Of a DNA stretch of 64,000 nucleotides, positions 37,930 through 47,330 are shown piece after piece (within the stretch, counting starts at the first letter, position 1; every line of letters begins with the position of its first letter). The DNA lies in assembly GCF_003151135.1 (NCBI RefSeq), contig NZ_QEQK01000013.1:28233-92232 (forward strand), given 5' to 3'. The notes beneath the pieces are model-generated. The model was not told the DNA's origin. It saw only the letters and a list, made by a program, of their open reading frames with translations, and did no database searches. The translations under genes and the position numbers were made by a program. Source of the DNA: Abyssibacter profundi. GTDB lineage: Bacteria > Pseudomonadota > Gammaproteobacteria > Nevskiales > OUC007.

Positions 37930-39206
37930 GACGGACCCGCATCGGCCTCCCACGGTGGCGCGCAGCCCAGGGCCCGGGCCACGTTCAGGCCCGAGGTGAA
38001 ACCGTCTTCGTGGAAGCCGTAGCCCGTCCAGGCGCCGCACCACCAGATGCCCCGCTTGCCCTGGATCTCCGGCAGCCGCCGCTGAGCCTCCATCATGGCT
38101 GGGGTGTACTGGGGATGGGTGTACACGGTTTCGTAGAGCACGCGCCGTGGGTCGGGCTCGCGGATAGGGTTGAGGGTGACGATGTACTCCTCCTCCGTGT
38201 CCAGCGCCTGCAGCAGGTTCATCCAGTACGACAGACAAACGGGTGACGCATCCAGCGTATCGGCGGTCTGCAGCACGTTCCAGCTGGACCAGGTCAATCT
38301 GCGGCGCGGCATCAGTCGCGTGTCCGTGTGCAGAATCGCTCGGTTCTCGGCGTACTGCACGCCGCCCAGCACGGCGGCTTCGTCCTCGTCGGCATCAGCG
38401 AGCATTCTGGCTGCGATGTCGCCGTGGACCGCGCAGACCACGGCGTCGAATCGCTCCTCCCCCGCAGCGGTGGTGACCATGACGCCGGCATCCGTCCGAC
38501 GCAGGGCCTGCACCGGCGTGGACAGGCGGAGTTCACCGCGAAAGTCGGCCAGCATGGCCTCCACATAACGCCGGCTGCCGCCACTAATCGTTCGCCATTT
38601 CGGACGTTTGAAGATATTCAGCAACCCATGTGATTCATAGAAACGGGCGAAGGCGGGGAACGGGAAGGCGCGTGTCGCCTCGGCCGGCGTGGACCAGATC
38701 GCCCCGGCCATGGGGCATAGGAATCGCCGTTGCAGCTCATCTGAAAACCCGTGATCGTCCAGAAACTGGCCCAGGGTGACGTCGGCGAGTTCGTCGTTGG
38801 CCAGCAGCTGCTTGGTCAGCCGAAAAAAGCGCAGGATGTCGAACAGCATGCGCCAGTGACTGGGCCGGAACAGCAAGCTGAGCTGGGCAAACAGGCCGGT
38901 CAGCCGTCCGCCCCCGGAATACTCCAGGGCCCCGTCGCCTGCACTGAGCGCAAACGACATGGTGCTGGGCTGGGTGGTCACACCCAGCATGGACAGCATC
39001 CGGATCAGATTCGGATAGTTCACCGGGTTGTGCACGATGAACCCCGTGTCGATGTTCAGGGGCCCATCGGGCGAGTCGACCGTGACGGTATTGGTATGCC
39101 CGCCGGGCGTGTCAGCAGCTTCGAACAGGGTGATCTCGTGCTGGCGGGACAGGGACCAGGCAGCCCCCAAACCCGCCACACCGGATCCGATCACGGCGAT
39201 CCGCAT
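37926..39206 (-). CDS. FAD-dependent oxidoreductase (amine-oxidase-like, lipid-modification cluster)
   Basis: 426 residues. The dinucleotide-binding motif is MRIAVIGSGVAGLGAAWSL with acidic FEA at the end of the second strand; NIDTGFIVHNPVNYPN and the C-terminal GIWWCGAWTGYGFHEDGFTSGLNVA are typical of the flavin amine oxidase superfamily group linked to DUF1365 and Cfa. It is the first gene of the operon FAD oxidase-DUF1365-Cfa-transporter. It probably acts on fatty acyl chains of membrane lipids. A link to furan or other modified fatty acids is a hypothesis from cluster similarity. Confidence 0.9.
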   Translation of the reverse strand: MRIAVIGSGVAGLGAAWSLSRQHEITLFEAADTPGGHTNTVTVDSPDGPLNIDTGFIVHNPVNYPNLIRMLSMLGVTTQPSTMSFALSAGDGALEYSGGGRLTGLFAQLSLLFRPSHWRMLFDILRFFRLTKQLLANDELADVTLGQFLDDHGFSDELQRRFLCPMAGAIWSTPAEATRAFPFPAFARFYESHGLLNIFKRPKWRTISGGSRRYVEAMLADFRGELRLSTPVQALRRTDAGVMVTTAAGEERFDAVVCAVHGDIAARMLADADEDEAAVLGGVQYAENRAILHTDTRLMPRRRLTWSSWNVLQTADTLDASPVCLSYWMNLLQALDTEEEYIVTLNPIREPDPRRVLYETVYTHPQYTPAMMEAQRRLPEIQGKRGIWWCGAWTGYGFHEDGFTSGLNVARALGCAPPWEADAGPS

Positions 39207-39262
39207 GATGTTCAGACTCCAGAAAGGTTACTGCCCAGTTCGCAGCGCTTTGGAGATTGGAT

Positions 39263-39904
39263 TCAATCCGATGTAGAGGTTTTGAACAGGGGCTCCAACA
39301 CAGGCCAGGCGTGGTCCAGCAAGCGCGGCTGCGCCGCCGCATTGGGATGGATGCCATCGGGCAGAAAGGCCTGCTCGTCCAGGGCGATGGGCGCCAGAAA
39401 AAACGGCAGCAGCGCGGCACCGGTGGCTTCGGCCACGGCTGCAAAGCTGCGGTGAAACTGTTCGGCGTAGGCCGGGCCGTAGTTGCTGGGAATCCGCATG
39501 CCGAAGATCACCACCTGGGCGCCCGCCTGCTGGCCTTGCTCGACCATCGCACGGAGATTGTTGTGCAGGGCAGGCAGCGGTTGGCCGCGCAGGCCATCAT
39601 TGCCGCCCAGTTCGACGATCAGCACGTCGGGGCGGTGGCGCGCGAGTTGCTTGGGCAGTCGGCGCAGGCCACCGGCGGTGGTCTCGCCGGAAACGCTGGC
39701 GTTGACCACCTGGTGTGGATAGCCTGCCTCGGCCAGCCGAGCCTGTAGTAACGCGACCCAGCCTGCATCGCGCGGTATGCCATAGGCCGCCGACAGGCTG
39801 TCACCGAGCACCAGCACCACGGGGGTGTCGGCATCCGCGGCGGCCGAGCCACCGAATAACCAGCCGACGGCCAGCACCATCCAGAGGAAACGCTTGAGCA
39901 ACAT
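39263..39904 (-). CDS. tesA: Arylesterase / acyl-CoA thioesterase I (TesA-like, SGNH family)
   Basis: 213 residues. Signal peptide MLLKRFLWMVLAVGWLFGGSAAA, then the SGNH block I VVLVLGDSLSAAYGI (nucleophile Ser), block III VELGGNDGLRG and the C-terminal catalytic DGIHPN. E. coli TesA is a periplasmic thioesterase, protease and lysophospholipase of the same fold. It is divergent from ybbA, and the two start codons interlock in CATG (39902-39905); the same tesA/ybbA-ybbP arrangement is known in E. coli. Confidence 0.93.
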   Translation of the reverse strand: MLLKRFLWMVLAVGWLFGGSAAADADTPVVLVLGDSLSAAYGIPRDAGWVALLQARLAEAGYPHQVVNASVSGETTAGGLRRLPKQLARHRPDVLIVELGGNDGLRGQPLPALHNNLRAMVEQGQQAGAQVVIFGMRIPSNYGPAYAEQFHRSFAAVAEATGAALLPFFLAPIALDEQAFLPDGIHPNAAAQPRLLDHAWPVLEPLFKTSTSD

Positions 39905-40574
39905 GATTCGCGCAGACAAGGTGATCCAGCAGGTTAGCAGTGGCCAGGAAACCCTGACCATTCTCGATCAGGTTGATCTGGAGGTGGCGGCCGGCGAGTC
40001 ACTGGCCATCGTCGGTGCCTCGGGTGCGGGCAAGTCCACGCTGCTGGGTTTGCTGGCCGGGCTGGATCGACCCACGGCCGGCGAGATCTGGCTGGACGGC
40101 CAGGCCCTGCACCGCCTGGACGAGGACGCCAGAGCGCGGGCGCGGGCAGGCCGGATCGGTTTTGTATTTCAGTCATTCCAGCTGCTGCCCGCGTTGACAG
40201 CCCTGGAGAACGTGCTGCTGCCCTTGGAACTGGCCGGCCTGCCCGATGCACAGGCCTGCGCTCGCGCAGCGCTGGATCAGGTGGGGCTGAGTCATCGTCT
40301 GACACACCGGCCGCGACAGCTCTCAGGCGGTGAGCAGCAGCGGGTGGCCCTGGCGCGCGCCTTCGCACCCCAGCCAGTCGTGTTGTTCGCCGACGAGCCG
40401 ACCGGAAATCTCGACGCGGACAACGGGCGCAAAATCGCTGATTTGTTGTTCGAACTGAACGCCAGCAACGGGACCACGCTGGTGATGGTGACGCATGATG
40501 CAACGCTCGCGGCCCGGTGCCAGCGCAGCCTCACCATGCGCGATGGTCGCCTGCAGACGGCAACACCTGCATGA
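39903..40574 (+). CDS. ybbA: ABC transporter ATP-binding protein YbbA
   Basis: 223 residues with Walker A GASGAGKSTLLGLLAG (near 38-48), signature RQLSGGEQQRVALARAFA, Walker B VVLFADEPTGNLD and switch His in MVTHDATLA. This belongs to the LolD/MacB group of ABC ATPases. It pairs with the large permease YbbP, whose ATG overlaps its stop. ATG 39903 overlaps the tesA start on the other strand by 2 bases. Its role is poorly defined; linkage with tesA suggests something in lipid or envelope handling. Confidence 0.92.
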   Translation: MIRADKVIQQVSSGQETLTILDQVDLEVAAGESLAIVGASGAGKSTLLGLLAGLDRPTAGEIWLDGQALHRLDEDARARARAGRIGFVFQSFQLLPALTALENVLLPLELAGLPDAQACARAALDQVGLSHRLTHRPRQLSGGEQQRVALARAFAPQPVVLFADEPTGNLDADNGRKIADLLFELNASNGTTLVMVTHDATLAARCQRSLTMRDGRLQTATPA

Positions 40575-43018
40575 AGCGACTCGACGCAGACCAGTGGTTG
40601 CTGGTTGTGGCCATGGCCGTTGCGGTGGCCTCTGCCAGCGCCGTCGCCTTCTTCTCCGCGCGCATCGAGGCGGCCATGGCGCAGCAGGCCGGTGAGGCGA
40701 TTGCGGCAGACCTGCGTACCCGCGATAGCCAACCGGTGAGCGCGACCATTGAAGACCAGGCACGGGGTCTGGGGCTGCGCACCGCTCGCACGGTGACGTT
40801 TCCCAGCGTCGTGATCGCCGGTGAGGCCTCGTCGCTGGCCGGTATCAAGGCCGTGTCCGATGGTTATCCGCTGCGCGGCGAATTACGTGTGGCCGACCAA
40901 CCCTACGGCCCGGAATCGCTGCGCCGTGGCGGTCCGGCGCCGGGTGAGGCCTGGGTAGACCCGCGCGTGTACGCCGAGCTTAATCTCACGCTGGGTGAGT
41001 CCGTGCGGGTGGGGCAGCGTGAACTGGTGGTCACGCAGGTTCTGGCTTATGAGCCGGATCGCGGAGGCGGTTTCACCACCCTTGCGCCCCGACTGATGCT
41101 GCACATCGACGATTTGTCCGGCAGCGGCCTGCTGGGGCCCGGCAGCCGAGCGCGATACGCATTACTGGTGGCGGGCCCGGCCGATGCACTGGCCCGGCTG
41201 CGCGAGACCACGGCCGAGCAGCTCGCCAGCGGTCAGCGCTGGACCACGGCTGAGCAGGCCCGGCCGGAACTGGACGATGCGCTGGGACGGGCGCGTCGGT
41301 TCATGGGCCTGGCGGCGCTGTCGGCGGTGCTGCTGGCCGGCGTCGCGATGGCCCTGTCGGCGGTGCAATACGCGGCCGGCCAGCGCGACGCCGTGGCCTT
41401 GCGCAAAACGCTGGGCGCAACGGGCCGCATGATTCTGCGCGGGGAGCTGCTGCGGTTGCTGCGCCTGGGCGTGCTGGGCGGGCTCATCGGTTTGGCCTGC
41501 GGTTATCTGGGTCAGTGGATACTGGTGCGGGTCATCGGCGATTTGGTGCTGATGAGCCTGCCACCACCGCCGCTGTGGCCGGCGCTGCCCGCCCTGGCGA
41601 CGGGCGCCGTGGCCCTGATCGGTTTCGGCCTGCCACCCCTGTTGCGCCTGCGGCATGTGCCGCCCATGCGGGTGCTGCAGCAGGCCCTGGGGCCGCCAGC
41701 GGCGTCGGTCTGGGGCGCCGGACTGGTGGCGGCCACGACCGTGGCGGGTCTGCTGATCTGGCAGGCGGGTGATCTGCGTCTGGCCCTGACGGTGTTTGTC
41801 GGCGCGGCGCTGGCCTTGGGTGCGCTGGCCCTGGCGGCGCTGGGACTGACGCAATTGGTGCAACGGCTACGACATCGAAGCGGCGGTGCCTGGCGCTACG
41901 GCCTGGCCAACATTGCACGGCGCCGCGGCGATGCTACCTTGCAGCTGGTGGCGGTGGGCACCGGGCTGACGGTCCTTTTGTTGCTGGTGGTGGTCCGTGG
42001 CGATCTGCTGGCCACTTGGCGCGACAGCCTGCCCGAGGACGCGCCGAACGTGTTTCTGATCAATATCCAGTCTGATCAGCGAGATGCCGTGTCCCGGTTC
42101 TTCGCCGAACGGGGGCTGGGCGAACCGACGCTGCACGCCATGGCCCGGGGGCGGCTCATCGCGGTCAACGGCGACGCCGTGGAAGCCCAGCAGTACGATG
42201 ACCCCGATGCCCGGGAGCGGCTTGAGCGTGCCTTCAACCTGTCGTGGGCCGCAGAGCTGGGTGATGACAACACGACGATCGACGGCCAATGGTGGGGCGA
42301 AGACGGTCGTGGCCAGCCGTGGATCTCCATCGAGGAGAACATGGTCGAGTCCTATGGATGGACGTTGGGTGATCGGCTGAGTTTCGATTTTGCGGGCCAG
42401 ACCCTGGATCTGGAGGTGGTGCATCGGCGCGCCGTGGAGTGGGATAGCTTCAGTGTGAATTTCTTCCTGTTGGTGCCCCCCGGCCTGCTGGACGAGGTGG
42501 ATGCGACCTGGCTGACGAGTGTCCATTTGCCGCCCGAGGGCAAGACGGCGCTGCTCGATCTGGTTCGCGCCGAGCCCAACATCACCGTGCTGGATGTGGA
42601 TGCACTCATCGCCCAGGTGCGCCGCGTCATGGACCGGGTGAGCCTGGCCGTCGAAGCGGTGTTTGCGCTGACCTTGCTGGCCGGTCTCGTCGTGTTGATG
42701 GCAGCGCTGCAGGGCACGCGGGACCAGCGTCGGCGTGAGGCCGCGTTGCTGCGGACCCTGGGTGCCTCACGCCGGGTGTTGCGCCAGGCCATGTTCACGG
42801 AGTTTGGCGTGCTGGGTGCGCTGTCCGGCTTGTTGGCTGCGGGTTTTGCGCAACTCATCGCCGCCGCACTGGCTCGGGGCGTGTTCGACATGACCTATGT
42901 CGCCAGCCCCGACCTGTGGTGGACAGGCCCATTGGCGGGCATGTTGCTGATGACGGCTGCCGCATTGGTCAGCGTGCGGGGGGTGGTTGGCCAGCCACCG
43001 CTTGCGACCCTGCGATGA
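40571..43018 (+). CDS. ybbP: ABC transporter permease YbbP (FtsX/MacB-like, large)
   Basis: 815 residues. An N-terminal helix and periplasmic part (about 1-250) are followed by FtsX-like membrane helices around 255-420, a second periplasmic region and a last FtsX block near 690-815. This double FtsX arrangement fits YbbP. It is coupled to ybbA (ATGA). Relatives extract or remodel lipids or lipoproteins rather than move small molecules across the membrane, but no substrate is proven. Confidence 0.9.
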   Translation: MKRLDADQWLLVVAMAVAVASASAVAFFSARIEAAMAQQAGEAIAADLRTRDSQPVSATIEDQARGLGLRTARTVTFPSVVIAGEASSLAGIKAVSDGYPLRGELRVADQPYGPESLRRGGPAPGEAWVDPRVYAELNLTLGESVRVGQRELVVTQVLAYEPDRGGGFTTLAPRLMLHIDDLSGSGLLGPGSRARYALLVAGPADALARLRETTAEQLASGQRWTTAEQARPELDDALGRARRFMGLAALSAVLLAGVAMALSAVQYAAGQRDAVALRKTLGATGRMILRGELLRLLRLGVLGGLIGLACGYLGQWILVRVIGDLVLMSLPPPPLWPALPALATGAVALIGFGLPPLLRLRHVPPMRVLQQALGPPAASVWGAGLVAATTVAGLLIWQAGDLRLALTVFVGAALALGALALAALGLTQLVQRLRHRSGGAWRYGLANIARRRGDATLQLVAVGTGLTVLLLLVVVRGDLLATWRDSLPEDAPNVFLINIQSDQRDAVSRFFAERGLGEPTLHAMARGRLIAVNGDAVEAQQYDDPDARERLERAFNLSWAAELGDDNTTIDGQWWGEDGRGQPWISIEENMVESYGWTLGDRLSFDFAGQTLDLEVVHRRAVEWDSFSVNFFLLVPPGLLDEVDATWLTSVHLPPEGKTALLDLVRAEPNITVLDVDALIAQVRRVMDRVSLAVEAVFALTLLAGLVVLMAALQGTRDQRRREAALLRTLGASRRVLRQAMFTEFGVLGALSGLLAAGFAQLIAAALARGVFDMTYVASPDLWWTGPLAGMLLMTAAALVSVRGVVGQPPLATLR

Positions 43019-43039
43019 GACCGGCAGATTAGCCCGCGC

Positions 43040-44500
43040 ATGGAGACTCCCTTCCCTTCCCGCGAGTTGCTGCTGGCGATTACCGATGTCGCCCAGGATC
43101 TCAATGGTGCCGTGACGCCGGACGGCACGGTCGTCTACGTGAGTGCGGCCATCAGCCGAATCGTCGGTTTCGACACCGGGGAGGCGGTGGGCACCAGCAT
43201 GTTCCGCTTCATCGCACCGGACGATCACGCATCCGTGCAATCGGCCCTGACCACCGTGGCGGCCGGTTCACCGGTCCAGTTTCGCTGTCACCTGTTGGAC
43301 CAGCGTGACCAGCCCCGGCTGGTGGAAGTCCGGGCGCGACCGGCACCTATCGATGGCCAGCAGTATCTGGTGTTCAGTGCCCATGACGCGACCGATGCCC
43401 TCCATGCCGAGAAGGCACGGGCGGAGAGCGAGGTCCGCTTCCGTCGGTTAATGGATGCGGCGCCGGATGCCATGGTGGTCATCCAGGACGCACGGGTGGT
43501 CTTTGCCAACGAGACGGCGGCGCAGATGTTTGGCCCGGTTCCCCGTGAGCGCTTGTTGGGGCGGAGCATGAGCGAGCTCATGCACCCCGATGATCTGGAT
43601 GAGACCATGGAACGCCAGCGCCGCATCGAGGCCGGCGAATCGCTGGAGCCCCTGGTTCGGCGTCTGGTGCAGGCCGACGGCAGCGTAGTCTGGGCCGAGG
43701 CCCGCGGCGTGTCGGTGAGCTTTAAGGGCCGGCCAGCCGTGCTGTCGATCATCCGCCGTGTGAGCGGTGAAACGCCCGAGGCCAGTGAGTTCGAGCTGGC
43801 GATGTCCCGGTTGCGGGCAGCAAACACCGAGCTCACGCAGTTTGCAGACACCCTGACACGGGATCTGCACGAACCGTTGCGGATGATCGGTGGTTTTCTG
43901 CAACTGCTACGACGTCGTCACCAAAGCGATTTGGATGCCGAGTCGATGGACTACATCGATACCGCTGTCAGCGGGGTGCGTCGGATCGAGTCGCTGATTA
44001 CCGATCTCAAAGAATTCTCTCGTATCCATACGCATGGGCGACCCCTACGCCCCGTGTCGCTGGAGACCGTGGTGATCGCCGCGCAACGCCGTATGGCCCA
44101 GGACATCGAGGCCGCCGGATTTCGCTGTCACCACGCGGTGCTGCCGCTGGTGGTCGGGGATGAATCGCAGTTGGTCAAGGCGTTTTGCCACCTGTTCTCC
44201 AACGCCATCAAGTATGGACCCACGGATGATGCACCCATGGTCGAGGTCAGGGCCGAGCGCAAGGACACGATGTGGGAGATCGAGGTTCGCGACAACGGCA
44301 TCGGGATCGACCCCCACCACCAGGACCGCGTCTTCGAGGTCTTCCGGCGCCTGCAGCCGCAGGACAAGACCGAGGGCACCGGCATCGGGCTGGCCACGGT
44401 CAAGCGCATCATCGAGCGCCATCGCGGCCAGGTGTGGCTGCGGTCCAACCCCGGGGTGGGCACCTCGTTCTTCCTGACGCTGCCGGTCCCGCCCGAGTAG
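43040..44500 (+). CDS. PAS-domain sensor histidine kinase
   Basis: 486 residues. Two PAS domains (about 10-125: LNGAVTPDGTVVYVSAAISRIVGF; about 135-255: LMDAAPDAMVVIQDARVVFANETAAQMFG), then a HisKA-like dimer domain with the phosphoacceptor in RDLHEPLRMIGGFLQLL (near 277) and a HATPase domain (VEVRDNGIGIDPHHQDRVFEVF, EGTGIGLATVKRIIERHRG). There is no membrane segment, so it senses inside the cell. The DLHEPLR box is of the phytochrome/bacteriophytochrome kinase type. No response regulator gene is adjacent. Confidence 0.9.
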   Translation: METPFPSRELLLAITDVAQDLNGAVTPDGTVVYVSAAISRIVGFDTGEAVGTSMFRFIAPDDHASVQSALTTVAAGSPVQFRCHLLDQRDQPRLVEVRARPAPIDGQQYLVFSAHDATDALHAEKARAESEVRFRRLMDAAPDAMVVIQDARVVFANETAAQMFGPVPRERLLGRSMSELMHPDDLDETMERQRRIEAGESLEPLVRRLVQADGSVVWAEARGVSVSFKGRPAVLSIIRRVSGETPEASEFELAMSRLRAANTELTQFADTLTRDLHEPLRMIGGFLQLLRRRHQSDLDAESMDYIDTAVSGVRRIESLITDLKEFSRIHTHGRPLRPVSLETVVIAAQRRMAQDIEAAGFRCHHAVLPLVVGDESQLVKAFCHLFSNAIKYGPTDDAPMVEVRAERKDTMWEIEVRDNGIGIDPHHQDRVFEVFRRLQPQDKTEGTGIGLATVKRIIERHRGQVWLRSNPGVGTSFFLTLPVPPE

Positions 44501-44604
44501 CACACGCCGGTTGTTCAGGGCGGCGTCACGACGGCCGGCAGTGGCCGTCCTGCCGGCGTTTCGCTATGCTCCCGGCCCCTTTTTTGTAGACGTCGGAGTT
44601 CACG

Positions 44605-45579
44605 ATGACCGAACCTGTTCGCGTTGCCATCACCGGAGCGGCGGGCCAGATTTCCTATTCGCTGGCATTTCGCATCGCTGCGGGCGACATGCTCGGCAAG
44701 GACCAGCCTGTCATTCTCCAGCTACTGGAGATCCCCCCGGCAATGGACGCGCTCAAGGGCGTGGTCATGGAACTCAATGATTGTGCGTTCCCGCTGCTGG
44801 CCGGCATCGAAGCCACGGACAACCCCGAGGTCGCGTTCAAGGACGCCGACTTTGCCCTGCTCGTCGGCGCGCGTCCGCGCGGCCCGGGCATGGAGCGGGC
44901 GGACCTGCTGCAGGCCAACGCCGCCATTTTCTCGGTGCAGGGCAAGGCGCTGAACGATCACGCCAGCCGTGATGTGCGCGTGCTGGTCGTAGGCAACCCG
45001 GCCAATACCAACGCGCTGATCGCGCGCGAGAACGCGCCGGACCTGGATCACCGCCAGTTCACCGCCATGATGCGCCTGGATCACAACCGCGCCCTGTCAC
45101 AGCTGGCCGAGAAGACCGGTAAGTCGATCAACACCATCGACAACATGGTCGTCTGGGGCAACCACAGCGCCACCCAGTACCCGGACCTGCACCAGTGCAC
45201 CGTCGACGGTCAGCCGGCGATGAGTCTGGTGGACCAGGCCTGGTATGAGAACGATTTCATCCCCACCGTGCAGCAGCGTGGCGCCGCCATCATCAAGGCG
45301 CGCGGTGCCAGCTCGGCCGCCTCGGCTGCTTCGGCCGCCATCGATCACATGCGCGACTGGGCGCTTGGCTCGGACGGCTGGGTGTCCATGGGCATTCCGT
45401 CTGACGGCAGCTATGGCGTGGAGCCCGGCATCGTTTACAGCTACCCCGTGGTCTGCAAGAACGGTGACTACGAGATCGTGCAGGATCTGGAGATCAACGC
45501 TTTCTCGCGTGAGCGCATGAAGACCACCGAAGATGAGCTGCGCAGCGAGCGCGCGGCGGTGGAAGACCTGCTGGGCTAA
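44605..45579 (+). CDS. mdh: Malate dehydrogenase (NAD-dependent)
   Basis: 324 residues. Reversibly oxidises malate to oxaloacetate in the TCA cycle. NAD-binding [21 protein letters not shown], substrate Arg residues in [15 protein letters not shown], and catalytic His in [14 protein letters not shown]. The length and the GxxGQISY start mark the Burkholderia/Xanthomonas-type MDH (close to eukaryotic cytosolic MDH), rather than the shorter E. coli type. TATGCT at 44565-44570 could be its -10 element. It ends 93 bases before a clear terminator. Confidence 0.97.
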   Translation: MTEPVRVAITGAAGQISYSLAFRIAAGDMLGKDQPVILQLLEIPPAMDALKGVVMELNDCAFPLLAGIEATDNPEVAFKDADFALLVGARPRGPGMERADLLQANAAIFSVQGKALNDHASRDVRVLVVGNPANTNALIARENAPDLDHRQFTAMMRLDHNRALSQLAEKTGKSINTIDNMVVWGNHSATQYPDLHQCTVDGQPAMSLVDQAWYENDFIPTVQQRGAAIIKARGASSAASAASAAIDHMRDWALGSDGWVSMGIPSDGSYGVEPGIVYSYPVVCKNGDYEIVQDLEINAFSRERMKTTEDELRSERAAVEDLLG

Positions 45580-45672
45580 ACCCGGTCGCAGGACCCCCGC
45601 GCCACCCGGCGTGGTCGCGTTCTGCAGAGGGCTGGACGGCTTTCGGGTCGGCGGCTCGGACTGCTAGCCTCG

Positions 45673-45713
45673 ACGGGCGTCGATGGGTGATTCCCTCGAC
45701 GCCCGTTTTGTTT
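45673..45713 (+). terminator. Rho-independent terminator between mdh and the CorA-family gene
   Basis: 11-bp perfect stem ACGGGCGTCGA / TCGACGCCCGT (45673-45683 with 45696-45706), extended by GGG/CCC, followed by TTTTGTTT. It ends only about 12 bases before the start codon of the next gene, which is on the same strand. Confidence 0.88.
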
Positions 45714-45725
45714 GTGAGGATGCAG

Positions 45726-46700
45726 ATGCAGATCATCGAATTTGCAGACGGTCAGTTCCCGCGGGTGCTGGAGCGTCTGGAAGATCATGTCGACGGCCGG
45801 ATGCTGTGGCTGGACTTCGTGCGCGGCGAACGCAGCGATTGGCATGAACTCGCCCAGCAACTCAGCGGTGCCACGTTGCTCCAGCAGCATATGGTGGATG
45901 GCAACAATGCGGCCCATCCCTCACATTACGATGGCACCTCCGAGTACGACCTCATCGTATTCCAGGGTCTGGGCCCTGACCCCCGGCACGATCAGATCGA
46001 GACGCGCACGGCCGCATTCTTCTTGTTTGATCGTCTGCTGGTCACCGTGCGTGCACCGGATAATGTGTCCTTCGAGACCGCCTCCCGGCGCATCATCGAC
46101 CGCTCGGTGGCGCGGATTCCGAACACGCCCATCGGCATGGCCCACTTCATCCTCGACGTCATGATCGACCGCTACCTGGGCATCCGTGAGCCGCTGGGCC
46201 GGGCGTTCGAAGAGCTGCAGGAGTCGTTGCTCGACCCCGACAATCCGTTTAACGACTGGAAGGCGCTGCTCAACACGCGCAAGCAGGCCCGCAAGCTGGA
46301 ATCGCTCTCGGCCGGACAGTTGGAAGCCCTGGATTCCTGGCGGCGGCAGACGCGCTTCGAATTGACGGAGTCTCAGTTGGTTCGGCTGAACGACTTGTCC
46401 GAGCATGTGGTGCGGGTGCAAACCCACGCCGCTGCGCAGCAGGCTGATGTGGAGTCGGCCGTGCAGCTCCATTTTTCGGCCGTGGCCCACGCCACCAATC
46501 AGACGGTCACGACGTTGACGATTCTCTCGGCGGTATTCCTGCCACTGGGGCTGATTGCCGGCATCTTCGGTATGAACTTCGACAACATGCCCGAACTGCA
46601 CCACCCTTATGCCTACTATGTGACCTTAGCGGGCATGGTCACCCTGGCCGGCGGCCTGCTGTTCTTCTTCCGCCGTAAGGGGTTCTTTTCGGGGATATGA
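45726..46700 (+). CDS. CorA-family divalent metal transporter
   Basis: 324 residues from ATG 45726 (GAGG at suitable distance; an in-frame ATG at 45720 is too close to it). A soluble N-terminal domain of about 260 residues (SEYDLIVFQGLG, FFLFDRLLVTVRAPD) leads to two membrane helices: TTLTILSAVFLPLGLIAGIFGMNFDNMPEL, with the GMN selectivity motif, and YAYYVTLAGMVTLAGGLLFFF. GMN followed by MPEL resembles CorA (magnesium/cobalt) more than ZntB, but the ion cannot be set from sequence. The DUF924 gene overlaps its stop. Confidence 0.88.
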   Translation: MQIIEFADGQFPRVLERLEDHVDGRMLWLDFVRGERSDWHELAQQLSGATLLQQHMVDGNNAAHPSHYDGTSEYDLIVFQGLGPDPRHDQIETRTAAFFLFDRLLVTVRAPDNVSFETASRRIIDRSVARIPNTPIGMAHFILDVMIDRYLGIREPLGRAFEELQESLLDPDNPFNDWKALLNTRKQARKLESLSAGQLEALDSWRRQTRFELTESQLVRLNDLSEHVVRVQTHAAAQQADVESAVQLHFSAVAHATNQTVTTLTILSAVFLPLGLIAGIFGMNFDNMPELHHPYAYYVTLAGMVTLAGGLLFFFRRKGFFSGI

Positions 46701-47302
46701 GCCAGGTGCAACAGGCCATACTGGATTTCTGGTTTGGTGACGCGGCGGCGAGCGATGCCGACATCGCCCAGCGGCAGGGTGATCTGTGGTGGGGCAAGTC
46801 GGCCGCCATCGACGCGACGATCGGCCGCGACTTCGGCCCGCTGGTCGAAGCGGCGGCCCGCGGCCAGCTCAATCACTGGACCAGCACGGAACCGGGCCTG
46901 CTGGCGCTATTGCTGCTGACCGACCAGTTCCGCCGCAATCTTTATCGCGATCAGGCCGATGCCTTTGCGCTGGATGAACTGGCCCGCGGACTCACCCGGC
47001 AGTGTCTCCGCCGTGGCGGGGACCGTCGCCTGCGCCCGGTGCAGCGCGTGTTTGTCTATCTGCCGCTGGAGCACAGTGAGTCGCTGGTCGATCAGGACGC
47101 ATCCGTTCGCCTGTTCGCCGCCCTGGTTGATGATGTGCCGGCGGATCAGCAGGGACCGTTTGAGTATTTTCTGAAGTTTGCCCATGCGCACCGCGACGTG
47201 ATCGCGCGCTATGGGCGGTTTCCTCATCGCAACACCGCGCTCGGCCGGGTGAGCACCGCAGCCGAGCGCGTGTATTTGGCAGATCCGAACGCCGGCTTTT
47301 AG
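46697..47302 (+). CDS. DUF924 family protein
   Basis: 201 residues, all-helical TPR-like family. Hallmarks: ILDFWFGD at the start, LWWGKSAAIDATIGRDFGPLVEAA, LLLTDQFRRNLYR, VFVYLPLEHSE and FEYFLKFAHAHRDVIARYGRFPHRN. Widely conserved in Proteobacteria with unknown biochemical role. The ATG overlaps the CorA-family stop by 4 bases, so it is probably co-transcribed. Confidence 0.9.
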   Translation: MSQVQQAILDFWFGDAAASDADIAQRQGDLWWGKSAAIDATIGRDFGPLVEAAARGQLNHWTSTEPGLLALLLLTDQFRRNLYRDQADAFALDELARGLTRQCLRRGGDRRLRPVQRVFVYLPLEHSESLVDQDASVRLFAALVDDVPADQQGPFEYFLKFAHAHRDVIARYGRFPHRNTALGRVSTAAERVYLADPNAGF

Positions 47303-47330
47303 TTCGGCAGGGCCGGGTCGGAGTGGTGAC

